Below the pieces are notes generated by a model. The model was not told the origin of the DNA, searched no databases, and saw nothing but the letters and a program-made list of their open reading frames with translations. Shown piece by piece: positions 55,728 through 63,128 of a stretch of 64,000 nt of DNA (positions are counted from its first letter, which is position 1; each line of letters starts with the position of its first letter). This DNA comes from Bradyrhizobium tropiciagri (GTDB taxonomy: Bacteria; Pseudomonadota; Alphaproteobacteria; Rhizobiales; Xanthobacteraceae), in the NCBI RefSeq assembly GCF_018130545.1, contig NZ_JAFCKF010000010.1:62001-126000 (forward strand), given 5' to 3'. Both the position numbers and the translations under genes were made by a program.

Positions 55728-57305
55728 TCAGCCTTGCACCAGACCGCGGCTGACGAGGTTGATGTCGTCCGGATTGACGAGGTCCTTCGCGGTCCAGCCC
55801 GAGACGTCGTAATCGCTCATGCAGTTGCGCACGAAATCCTGCATCGCGCCGAGATCGCCGGTGGCGCTCGCGGCCATCAGGGTCTCGACCCGCAGGTTCT
55901 CGTAGTTGCCCGCATAGTTGCGCTCGTAGAGCTCATGCCGGCCGCCGAACTCGGAGCCGACCGCGTCCCACAGCAGCTTGAGCAGCTTGATCCGGTCGAT
56001 CGCCGCATAGCCGTTGGAGCCGCGCACGAAACGGTCGAGATAGGGCCGGATGGCCTCGCTCTCGAGATCCGCCGAGCTCGACGGCAGATAGATCAGGCCG
56101 CTCGCGACGTGACGCTCGATCAATTCCTTGATCCGCGGATAGGCCATCGGCGCGAACACGCGGTAGGCCAGCCCGTAGTTCAGGTTAGGCAGATTGTAGC
56201 CGTCGGTGCCCTGCCAGGCGATCGGCGACTTCACCATCGCATCCGCAATGCCGTGGAACAGATTGCGCCAGGCGATCACCTCGCCCACCGCGGTCTGCAC
56301 GCCGCGGAAGTCCTTGGATCCGGTGGCCTCGACCGCCATCGAGAACAGGCCGGCGATGAAGTCGAGCTTGACGGCAAGTCGCGTCACGCCGTGCAGCGTG
56401 AAGCGCGGGATGAAGCCGGACGCCGGGAAGAACTGGTTGATCTTGTCGACGTCGCCATAGATGAAGACGTTCTCCCAGGGCACCAGCACCTTATCGAAGA
56501 CCAGAATGGAGTCGTTCTCATCGAAGCGGCTCGAGAGCGGATAGTCGAACGGCGAGCCGGTCGCGGCCGCGGTGAATTCGTAGGACGAGCGGGCGATCAG
56601 CTTGATGCCCTTGGCGTCCATCGGCGCCGTGAAGATCAGCGCGAATGACTTGTCCTTGATCGGGATGCCGTAGTGCGCGATGAAATTGTAGTGCGTCAGC
56701 GCCGAGCCGGTCGCGACCACCTTCGCGCCCGAGACGATCAGGCCGGCGTCGGTCTCCTTCTCGACATGCATGAAGACGTCACGCACCTCCTCGATGGCGC
56801 GGTCGCGATCGATCGGTGGATTGACGATGGCGTGATTCCAGAAGTCGATCCGCTCCTGGGTCCGGGAATACCACTTCTTTGCGTTGCCGGCATATTCGCC
56901 ATAGAAGCCCGAGTTCGCACCGAGCGTGCCGAGGAATGCCGCCTTGTAGTCCGGCGAGCGGCCCATCCAGCCATACGCGACCTTCTGCAGTTCGGCGATC
57001 GCGTCGCGGCCCTTGACGAGGTCATCGGCCGTTTTCGAGCCGAGGAAGAACGGATGGGTCAACTGCCCGGAGCCGGTATCGGTCAGGACGCCGATCTGAT
57101 CCTTCTTCTCGTGGAAGCGATCGTACCAGCGCGCCACCATCCGCGCCGAATTGCGAAAGGCGGGATGCTGGGTGACGTTCTTGACGCGCTCGCCATAGAT
57201 GTAGATTTCGCGGCCGTCCTGGATGCTGTCCAGGAATTCCGCGCCGGTATAGACGCTGGTGGTTGGCTGGGGCGCGTCGGCCCGCAAGGCAGCTGCTGTC
57301 GTCAT
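55728..57305 (-). CDS. FADH2-dependent aromatic monooxygenase, HpaB/TcpA/PheA1-like
   Basis: A 525-residue oxygenase component of a two-component flavin monooxygenase (4-hydroxyphenylacetate 3-hydroxylase large-subunit family). The chain runs [12 protein letters not shown]..., [53 protein letters not shown]. These regions line the flavin and phenol pocket in chlorophenol and 4-hydroxyphenylacetate hydroxylases. With the downstream catechol branch, the likely reaction is ortho-hydroxylation of a phenol. Reduced flavin would come from the divergent flavin reductase. Start ATG 57305. Confidence 0.87.
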   Translation of the reverse strand: MTTAAALRADAPQPTTSVYTGAEFLDSIQDGREIYIYGERVKNVTQHPAFRNSARMVARWYDRFHEKKDQIGVLTDTGSGQLTHPFFLGSKTADDLVKGRDAIAELQKVAYGWMGRSPDYKAAFLGTLGANSGFYGEYAGNAKKWYSRTQERIDFWNHAIVNPPIDRDRAIEEVRDVFMHVEKETDAGLIVSGAKVVATGSALTHYNFIAHYGIPIKDKSFALIFTAPMDAKGIKLIARSSYEFTAAATGSPFDYPLSSRFDENDSILVFDKVLVPWENVFIYGDVDKINQFFPASGFIPRFTLHGVTRLAVKLDFIAGLFSMAVEATGSKDFRGVQTAVGEVIAWRNLFHGIADAMVKSPIAWQGTDGYNLPNLNYGLAYRVFAPMAYPRIKELIERHVASGLIYLPSSSADLESEAIRPYLDRFVRGSNGYAAIDRIKLLKLLWDAVGSEFGGRHELYERNYAGNYENLRVETLMAASATGDLGAMQDFVRNCMSDYDVSGWTAKDLVNPDDINLVSRGLVQG

Positions 57306-57368
57306 GGGTTCTCCTCCGCTTGTGTCGTTGGACCGGCGGGCGTTTGCCATACCGGCCCGGACCATCCC

Positions 57369-57391
57369 GTCACGCTCTTGGTCGGCGTGAC
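57369..57391. promoter_or_regulatory. Operator-like dyad in the divergent aromatic-cluster promoter region
   Basis: GTCACGC (57369-57375), 9-base spacer, GCGTGAC (57385-57391): a perfect 7-bp dyad in the 262-base gap between the two divergent operons. It is a plausible binding site for the LysR regulator at 61093 or another regulator. The rest of the gap (57306-57567) contains no gene. Confidence 0.5.
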
Positions 57392-57567
57392 ATCGGAGGA
57401 AAAGCTACGCGCTCAGGACGAGCGGGCGAAAGGTATCACACCATACCGCGCGGATTGACCGGGCTCGGGCTATGACACGATGGCACGGACCGGACGGCGA
57501 TGATCGTCCCACCGACGCAACGTCGCAGCTGATGCAGCAATGCGCAGCACGGCAAAGGGAGCGGACC

Positions 57568-58197
57568 ATGGGCAAAGGTTGGGCCAAGGGTTTTGACAGC
57601 ACCACTGTCGCTTTCCATCGCGATGGGGAATTGGCGCTCGACACCTGCGTCGTGACGATCGGCGCGTTTGACGGCGTTCATCGCGGCCACCAGGAACTGC
57701 TGCGGCAGACGGTTGCGGCAGCGCAGCGCCACGGCGTTCCTGCCGTGGTCTACACATTCGATCCGCCGCCAAAGGTGTATTTCGGCCACGCCGAGCCGCT
57801 GATATCGCTGCGCGAAAAGCTAGCGCGCATCGCAACATTCGCGCCTGACCATGTCGTTGTGGCCGACTTCAACCAGATCTATGTCCGGCGCAGCGCGGCC
57901 GATTTCCTCGCCGAATTGCAGCGGCTGCGCCCGCGCGAGGTGATCGTCGGCGAGGACTTCCGTTTCGGGTCCTGCAAGGGCGGCACCGCGCAGCTGCTGC
58001 GGCAGCATTTCAACACCCGCGTCCTGCCGCCAGTGCGCTGCGGCAATGGCGAGATTGTCTCCAGCAGCCGGATCCGCGCACTTCGGCGATCCGGCCTTGC
58101 AGCCGCCGCTGCAGCGCTGGAAAATTGGCGGGATATCGTGACCGCGTCACCAGCCAGCCGAGCCGGCCTGGCCCAATTCGAGGTCATCAGCCAATGA
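57568..58197 (+). CDS. RibF-like FAD synthetase (adenylyltransferase domain only)
   Basis: A 209-residue protein matching the N-terminal FMN adenylyltransferase half of RibF: GAFDGVHRGHQELL (HxGH-like) and SSSRIRALRRSG near the end (the ISSSRIR motif). The riboflavin kinase domain, present in full-length RibF (~310 residues), is absent. It probably makes FAD for the cluster's monooxygenase. The start at 57568 follows AAAGGGAG. Its stop overlaps the flavin reductase start (ATGA, 58194-58197). Confidence 0.85.
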   Translation: MGKGWAKGFDSTTVAFHRDGELALDTCVVTIGAFDGVHRGHQELLRQTVAAAQRHGVPAVVYTFDPPPKVYFGHAEPLISLREKLARIATFAPDHVVVADFNQIYVRRSAADFLAELQRLRPREVIVGEDFRFGSCKGGTAQLLRQHFNTRVLPPVRCGNGEIVSSSRIRALRRSGLAAAAAALENWRDIVTASPASRAGLAQFEVISQ

Positions 58198-58718
58198 CCA
58201 CCATCGATCCGCGCGAGCTGCGCAATGCCTGCGGGCAATTCGGCACCGGCGTCACCATTATCACGACGCATTGCGAGGGACGCGATCACGGCATGACTGC
58301 CAATGCCTTCATGTCGGTCTCGCTCGATCCACCGTTGGTCGCGATCTCGATCGCGAAGAGCGCGAAGATGCTTTGCAACATCCAGGACACCGGCCGTTTT
58401 GCAGTCAGCGTTCTCGCCGAAGGCATGGAGGATCTCGCCTGGCATTTCGCCGGCAAGCCCAGGCTCGATCTCCGCGACGTGTTCGAACGGCGCGGCGAGC
58501 TGCCTGTCATCGCCAATGCGGTGGCATATTTCGTGACCGATCTCGCCGACGAGATCGTCGCCGGCGACCACACCATTTTCATCGGTCATGTCCGCGAGAT
58601 GGCGCTCGAGCAGAACAGGAAGCCGCTGCTGTTCTTCCGCGGCCGCTTCGGCGGCTTCGCCGATCCGCACCCGGCGCCCGCGATGCTGGAGAATGCCGCT
58701 TACGAATTCGTCTGGTGA
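58194..58718 (+). CDS. Flavin reductase (FMN-binding split barrel)
   Basis: A 174-residue flavin:NADH oxidoreductase-like domain: ELRNACGQFGTGVTIITTHC, HGMTANAFMSVSLDPPLVAISI, and a C-terminal GDHTIFIGHVREMAL with the conserved His. It supplies reduced flavin to the HpaB-like oxygenase. It is coupled to the FAD synthetase by a 4-base overlap. Confidence 0.9.
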   Translation: MTTIDPRELRNACGQFGTGVTIITTHCEGRDHGMTANAFMSVSLDPPLVAISIAKSAKMLCNIQDTGRFAVSVLAEGMEDLAWHFAGKPRLDLRDVFERRGELPVIANAVAYFVTDLADEIVAGDHTIFIGHVREMALEQNRKPLLFFRGRFGGFADPHPAPAMLENAAYEFVW

Positions 58719-58791
58719 GACCGCCAGCCCGATATTCCCGAGAACGGGGAATGCACGTTTGAGGAAACTGCAAGAAAAGGAGGAAACGACC

Positions 58792-59661
58792 ATGCTGAAC
58801 GTCAACAAGGATACCATCACCGACCACGTGATCGCCGCGCTCGCGACTGATATTCCGGATCGCAATCGCCAGATCATGACGAGCCTGATCCGCCACATGC
58901 ACGACTTCTGCAAGGAGGTCGACCTGACCTTCGCCGAATGGTTCGCGGCCTGCGAATTCCTGCGCCGAGCCGGCGACATCTCGGACGAGAAGCGCAACGA
59001 GTTTATCCTGATCGCGGATATCCTCGGCGTCGAGGTGCTGGTCGACATGCTCGACCACCGCGTCACCGACGGAGAGAGCGAGTCCACCGTGCTCGGGCCG
59101 TTCTACCGCGAGAACCCGCCGGTGCTCGCCAAGGGCGCCTCGATCATCAAGAAGACGTTCGACAATGCACAGACCGTCAAGGTCTCGGGACGCATCGTCG
59201 ACACCGCCGGGCGGCCGATCGAGGGCGTCACCATCGACGTCTGGGAAGACGCGCCGAACGGACTTTATGATCTGCAAGACCCCGAACAGCCCGCCTACAA
59301 TCTGCGCGGCCGCTTCACGACCGATGCCAATGGCGAATACGCCTTCGTGGCGCTGCGCCCCGAGCCCTACCCGATCCCCTATGACGGCGCCGGCGGCGAG
59401 CTCCTGAAGTACATGGGCCACCATCCCTGGCGCCCCGGTCACATCCACTTCATGCTCTCCAAGGACGGCTATCAGTCGCTGATCTCGCAGATCTACGATT
59501 CCGAGACCAAGTATCTCGACAACGACTCGGTGTTCGCCGTGAAGCAGAGCCTGATCGGCAAATTCAACAAGGCCCCGGCCGGCGCCGACACCGATCTGGT
59601 GCTCAACTTCGACTTCAAGCTGAAGAAGGCGGCAGTCGAGCGGCTCGTCGCGGCCGAGTAA
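58792..59661 (+). CDS. Intradiol ring-cleavage dioxygenase (catechol or hydroxyquinol 1,2-dioxygenase)
   Basis: A 289-residue non-heme Fe(III) dioxygenase. An N-terminal helical domain precedes ESTVLGPFYRENPP, the Fe ligands Tyr in NGLYDLQD and Tyr/His/His in LLKYMGHHPWRPGHIHFM. The ESTVLGPF pattern resembles hydroxyquinol 1,2-dioxygenases, but catB and catC in the cluster point to catechol. Strong AAAGGAGG ribosome binding site. Product would be cis,cis-muconate or a maleylacetate relative. Confidence 0.88.
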   Translation: MLNVNKDTITDHVIAALATDIPDRNRQIMTSLIRHMHDFCKEVDLTFAEWFAACEFLRRAGDISDEKRNEFILIADILGVEVLVDMLDHRVTDGESESTVLGPFYRENPPVLAKGASIIKKTFDNAQTVKVSGRIVDTAGRPIEGVTIDVWEDAPNGLYDLQDPEQPAYNLRGRFTTDANGEYAFVALRPEPYPIPYDGAGGELLKYMGHHPWRPGHIHFMLSKDGYQSLISQIYDSETKYLDNDSVFAVKQSLIGKFNKAPAGADTDLVLNFDFKLKKAAVERLVAAE

Positions 59662-59675
59662 CACGTAACAAGCCC

Positions 59676-59702
59676 CCCGCCGGACCTCGAAGGCCCGGCG
59701 GG
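59676..59702 (+). terminator. Intercistronic hairpin between dioxygenase and catB
   Basis: CCCGCCGG (59676-59683) pairs with CCGGCGGG (59695-59702) over an 11-base loop, followed by CTCCACTTG. There is no T tract, so it is more likely a stability or attenuation hairpin than a full terminator. Confidence 0.4.
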
Positions 59703-59730
59703 CTCCACTTGAACTGACCTGCGAGGACAA

Positions 59731-60909
59731 ATGAGTCGTGCCGTGATCGAAATCGCCGAGCCCGTAGAACAAGTGCGCGGTCTCGCAAAGGACACTGCGA
59801 TCCGCAGTATCCGCGCCACGATCGTGGAGGCGCCGACCCGCCGCCGGCACAAGCTGTCGAACACGGAAGTCACGCATCAGGGCTACGTGCTGGTGCGCGT
59901 TCAGCTCGACAATGGCGTGACGGGCATCGGCGAGGCCTCGACGCTCGGCGGGCCGCGCTGGGCCGAGGAAAGCGTGGAATCGATCAAGGCCGCGGTCACG
60001 AATTACCTGGCGCCGGCGCTGCTCGGGCAGCCTGCCCTCGCCTTTGAAGCCAATAGCTTGCGCATGAGCAAGGCCGCCACCCGTAATTTCGCGGCCAAGG
60101 GCGCCATCGAATCCGCTTTGCTCGACGCCGCCGGCAAGACGCTCGGCCTGCCCGCCAGTGCCCTGCTCGGCGGCGCGGTGCGCCAACGCATGGAAGTGAT
60201 CTGGGCGCTGGCCTCGGGCGACAGCGGCCAGGAGCTGGAGGAAGCGAAAGAGAAGCTGCGGCGCCGCGAGCACCGCCAGTTCAAGATCAAGTTCGGCTTC
60301 AACCGGCCGCAGGCCGACCTCAAGCGGTTGCAGACGCTGCGCGCCGGGCTCGGCGACGAGGTGCGCCTGATCGTCGACGTCAACCAGGGCTGGACCGAAG
60401 CCGAATGCATCCGCTTCATGCCGGCGCTGGAAGAACTGGATGTCGCGCTCGTCGAACAGCCGGTGTCGGCACTGCAGCTGGACACCATGGCACGCGTGGC
60501 GGCGCGCACATCCATCCCGCTGCTGGTCGACGAAGCGGCGTTCACCAAGGAGGAGATCGCCCGCGTCGCGACGATGGGGTGCGGCAGCGTCTACTCGCTG
60601 AAGCTCGTGAAGAGCGGCGGCCTGTTCGAGATCAAGCGCGCCGCCGCAGTCGCCGGCGCGCATGGCCTCGAACTCTATGGCGGTTGTCTGCTGGAGAGCA
60701 GCATCGGCGCGGCGGCACATCTTGCCGCATTCGCCACCCTGCCCAGGCTCGAATGGGGCACCGAGCATTTCGGTCCGCGAATTCTCGTGGAGGATCTGGT
60801 CGTCAACCCGATCAGGTTCGATGAGTTCGAGATCTGCGTGCCCGACGGCCCCGGCCTCGGCGTAGAGGTCGACGAGGACAAGATCCGCGCCTTCGCTCGC
60901 AAGGACTAG
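59731..60909 (+). CDS. catB: Muconate cycloisomerase
   Basis: A 392-residue enolase-superfamily enzyme turning cis,cis-muconate into muconolactone. Catalytic signs: KxK motif (FKIKFGF), metal ligands Asp (LIVDVNQGW), Glu (VEQPV) and Asp (LLVDEAAFTKEEI), and second catalytic Lys in SLKLVKSGGLFEI. It has the N-terminal TRRRHKLSNTEV loop typical of the MLE subgroup. Start at ATG 59731 follows CGAGGA. Confidence 0.93.
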   Translation: MSRAVIEIAEPVEQVRGLAKDTAIRSIRATIVEAPTRRRHKLSNTEVTHQGYVLVRVQLDNGVTGIGEASTLGGPRWAEESVESIKAAVTNYLAPALLGQPALAFEANSLRMSKAATRNFAAKGAIESALLDAAGKTLGLPASALLGGAVRQRMEVIWALASGDSGQELEEAKEKLRRREHRQFKIKFGFNRPQADLKRLQTLRAGLGDEVRLIVDVNQGWTEAECIRFMPALEELDVALVEQPVSALQLDTMARVAARTSIPLLVDEAAFTKEEIARVATMGCGSVYSLKLVKSGGLFEIKRAAAVAGAHGLELYGGCLLESSIGAAAHLAAFATLPRLEWGTEHFGPRILVEDLVVNPIRFDEFEICVPDGPGLGVEVDEDKIRAFARKD

Positions 60910-61092
60910 CCGGATGACATCGTTCCCTCAGACAATTGACAATCCCGGGACCCATGCCCAGTCTTCGCGCTGGAACCAACTCAATCGTGCGCTGATGACC
61001 AATCGGTATCGAACCCGACAGGCCTTGACCGCAGCTTCTCCGGAAGTCTGCGAACAGATGTCCGGCTGACCGTGACTGAGCGCGACGATGTC

Positions 61093-61989
61093 ATGGACCT
61101 CAGGCGGCTGGTCTATTTCGTCGCCGTCGCCGAGGAGTTGCATTTCGGCCGCGCCGCCTCGCGGCTTGCGATCGCCCAGCCGCCGCTGAGCCGGCAGATC
61201 GCCCAGCTCGAGAGCGATCTCGGCGTCATGCTGATCGACCGCAGCCGCAGCCAAATCCGTTTGACGCAGGCCGGCAACGTTCTATTGGAGCGGGCACGCG
61301 ATGTGCTGGAGCGCCTCGACCGGACACATCGCGAGATCAAGCGGATCGGCGAAGGCTTTTCAGGTCACCTGCGCGTCGCCTTCGTCGGATCGGCGACCTA
61401 TGGCGTTCTGCCCAACGTGATCAAGGCGTTTCGCTCGGCCTATCCCGACGTCGAGCTCGCGCTGTCGGCGATGAACAATGCCGAGCAGAAGCGCGCGGTG
61501 ATCCAGCGCGAGATCGATATCGCCGTCGCGCGGCCCTCGCTCGACGACGAGGAATTGAAGTCGGAGCCGCTGCTGCAGGAGCCCTTGATCCTCGCGCTGT
61601 CGGACACCTCGCCGCTGCTGGAACGACAGGTCACGCGGCTATCGGCGCTCAAGTCCGAGACGTTCGTGCTCTACCCGCGCAAACCGCGGCCGAGCTTTGC
61701 CGACCACATCCTCAACATCTGCCTCGAGGAAGGTTTCATTCCGAAATCGCAGGTGCTGGCCCAGGACTATCAGACCGCGATCAGCCTGGTATCGGTTGGC
61801 GTCGGCATCGCGCTGGTGCCGAAATCAGTCTCGCAGGCGGAGCGTCCCGGCGTCGCCTACCGCGCCTATGAAGGGCACAATCCGGGCACCGCGCTGTCGC
61901 TGAACTACCGGCGCGACAACCGGATGCCGCACCTCTTCAATTTCCTGAAGGTCGCGCAGGACGTCGTGCGGCGTCAGCGCAAGCCGTAA
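61093..61989 (+). CDS. LysR-type regulator (CatR/BenM-like)
   Basis: A 298-residue LTTR: N-terminal winged helix DLRRLVYFVAVAEELHFGRAASRLAIAQPPLSRQ, then a two-lobe effector domain. Muconate is the usual inducer of CatR/BenM-type regulators. It follows catB and probably controls the cluster. ATG at 61093 is preferred over a GTG at 61072. It is convergent with dusA. Confidence 0.9.
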   Translation: MDLRRLVYFVAVAEELHFGRAASRLAIAQPPLSRQIAQLESDLGVMLIDRSRSQIRLTQAGNVLLERARDVLERLDRTHREIKRIGEGFSGHLRVAFVGSATYGVLPNVIKAFRSAYPDVELALSAMNNAEQKRAVIQREIDIAVARPSLDDEELKSEPLLQEPLILALSDTSPLLERQVTRLSALKSETFVLYPRKPRPSFADHILNICLEEGFIPKSQVLAQDYQTAISLVSVGVGIALVPKSVSQAERPGVAYRAYEGHNPGTALSLNYRRDNRMPHLFNFLKVAQDVVRRQRKP

Positions 61990-61998
61990 TCCGTCCCG

Positions 61999-62994
61999 TC
62001 AGGCCGCCACCGCCGTGCGTGCGCGATCGTCAACCAGCGCGATCGCATCGCGCAGCACGTTGACACCGGCGCCGGGCCGAACGCCGTTCTCCGCGAGGTG
62101 CCTGCGGAATGCACGCGCGCCGGGCACGCCATGGAAGGCGCCGACGAAATGGCGCGTGATCGAATGCAGCCGCGTGCCTTCGGCCAGTTGCCGCTCGATA
62201 TAGGGCAGCATCGCTTCAAATACGTCCTTCATCGTCGCGTGCGGCGGCGTCTCACCGAACAGCTCGGAATCGACGGTCAGCAGCCGCCACGGCTCCTGAT
62301 AAGCTGCCCGTCCCAGCATCACGCCATCGACATGCGCGAGATGCTGGCTGGCTTCGGCGAGGCTCGTGATGCCGCCATTGATGATGATGGGCACATCCGG
62401 CAACACCGCCTTGAGGCGATAGACCCGATCATAGTCGAGCGGCGGGATGTCGCGGTTCTCCTTCGGCGACAAACCGTTCAGCCAAGCCTTGCGCGCATGC
62501 ACGACCAGCGCATCGGCGCCGGCCGCAATCACGCCCCGTGCCAGCGTATCGAGCGCGACTTCCGGATCCTGGTCGTCGATGCCGATCCGGCATTTCACCG
62601 TGACCGGGATTTTCACCGCGCGCTTCATCGCCGCAACGCCTTCGGCGACCAGCGCCGGCTCCGCCATCAGGCAGGCGCCGAAACGGCCATCCTTCACGCG
62701 ATCGGACGGACAACCGACATTGAGGTTGATCTCGTCGTAGCCGAAATCCTCGCCGATCCGGGCTGCGGTTGCGAGATCGCCCGGATCGGAACCACCGAGC
62801 TGCAACGCCACCGGATGCTCGCTGGCATCGAAGCCAAGCAGCCGCGCCCGATCGCCATGAATGATGGCGCCAGTCGTCAGCATCTCGGTATAAAGCCACG
62901 CCCGGCGCGACATCAGGCGATGGAAGACGCGGCAATGCCGGTCTGTCCAATCCATCATCGGGGCCACAGAAAAGCGATAGTCTTGCGATTTCAA
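61999..62994 (-). CDS. dusA: tRNA-dihydrouridine synthase A
   Basis: A 331-residue FMN enzyme reducing uridines 20/20a of tRNA. Motifs: SVAPMMDWTDRHCR, LGGSDPGDLATAAR, INLNVGCPSDRV with the catalytic Cys, and the Lys/His pair VKCRIG and VVHARKAWLNGLSPKENRD. Its start is TTG at 62994 (preceded by TAAGGT at 7 bases), and its first 10 residues differ from what is usual. The 5' end adjoins an integrase, so the element has probably supplied the new start; dusA 5' ends are a known integration target. Confidence 0.93.
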   Translation of the reverse strand: MKSQDYRFSVAPMMDWTDRHCRVFHRLMSRRAWLYTEMLTTGAIIHGDRARLLGFDASEHPVALQLGGSDPGDLATAARIGEDFGYDEINLNVGCPSDRVKDGRFGACLMAEPALVAEGVAAMKRAVKIPVTVKCRIGIDDQDPEVALDTLARGVIAAGADALVVHARKAWLNGLSPKENRDIPPLDYDRVYRLKAVLPDVPIIINGGITSLAEASQHLAHVDGVMLGRAAYQEPWRLLTVDSELFGETPPHATMKDVFEAMLPYIERQLAEGTRLHSITRHFVGAFHGVPGARAFRRHLAENGVRPGAGVNVLRDAIALVDDRARTAVAA

Positions 62995-63030
62995 TTATTT
63001 ACCTTACGCTTCAACAGGATGAACCATGAA

Positions 63031-63125
63031 CGTGTGCACTCCAAACTAGCCGAAATTGCACACGTTTGTACCCGTTTTGACCTGTCAGTGCACACGTAGC
63101 GCACACGAAATAGGGAGTGCACACG
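63031..63125. repeat. Five copies of a 9-bp motif GTGCACACG (iteron-like)
   Basis: Copies: 63031-63039 (inverse orientation, CGTGTGCAC), 63056-63064 (TTGCACACG, one mismatch), 63088-63096 (exact), 63099-63107 (GCGCACACG, one mismatch) and 63117-63125 (exact). All lie in the 134-base gap between dusA and the integrase start, the last one abutting its ATG. They may be integrase arm sites, directionality-factor sites, or a repressor operator. Confidence 0.75.
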
Positions 63126-63128
63126 GCC

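Noticed and set aside
63031-63125. CRISPR-like array
   Set aside because: Repeats are only 9 bp, degenerate, partly inverted and irregularly spaced; there are no spacers or cas genes.
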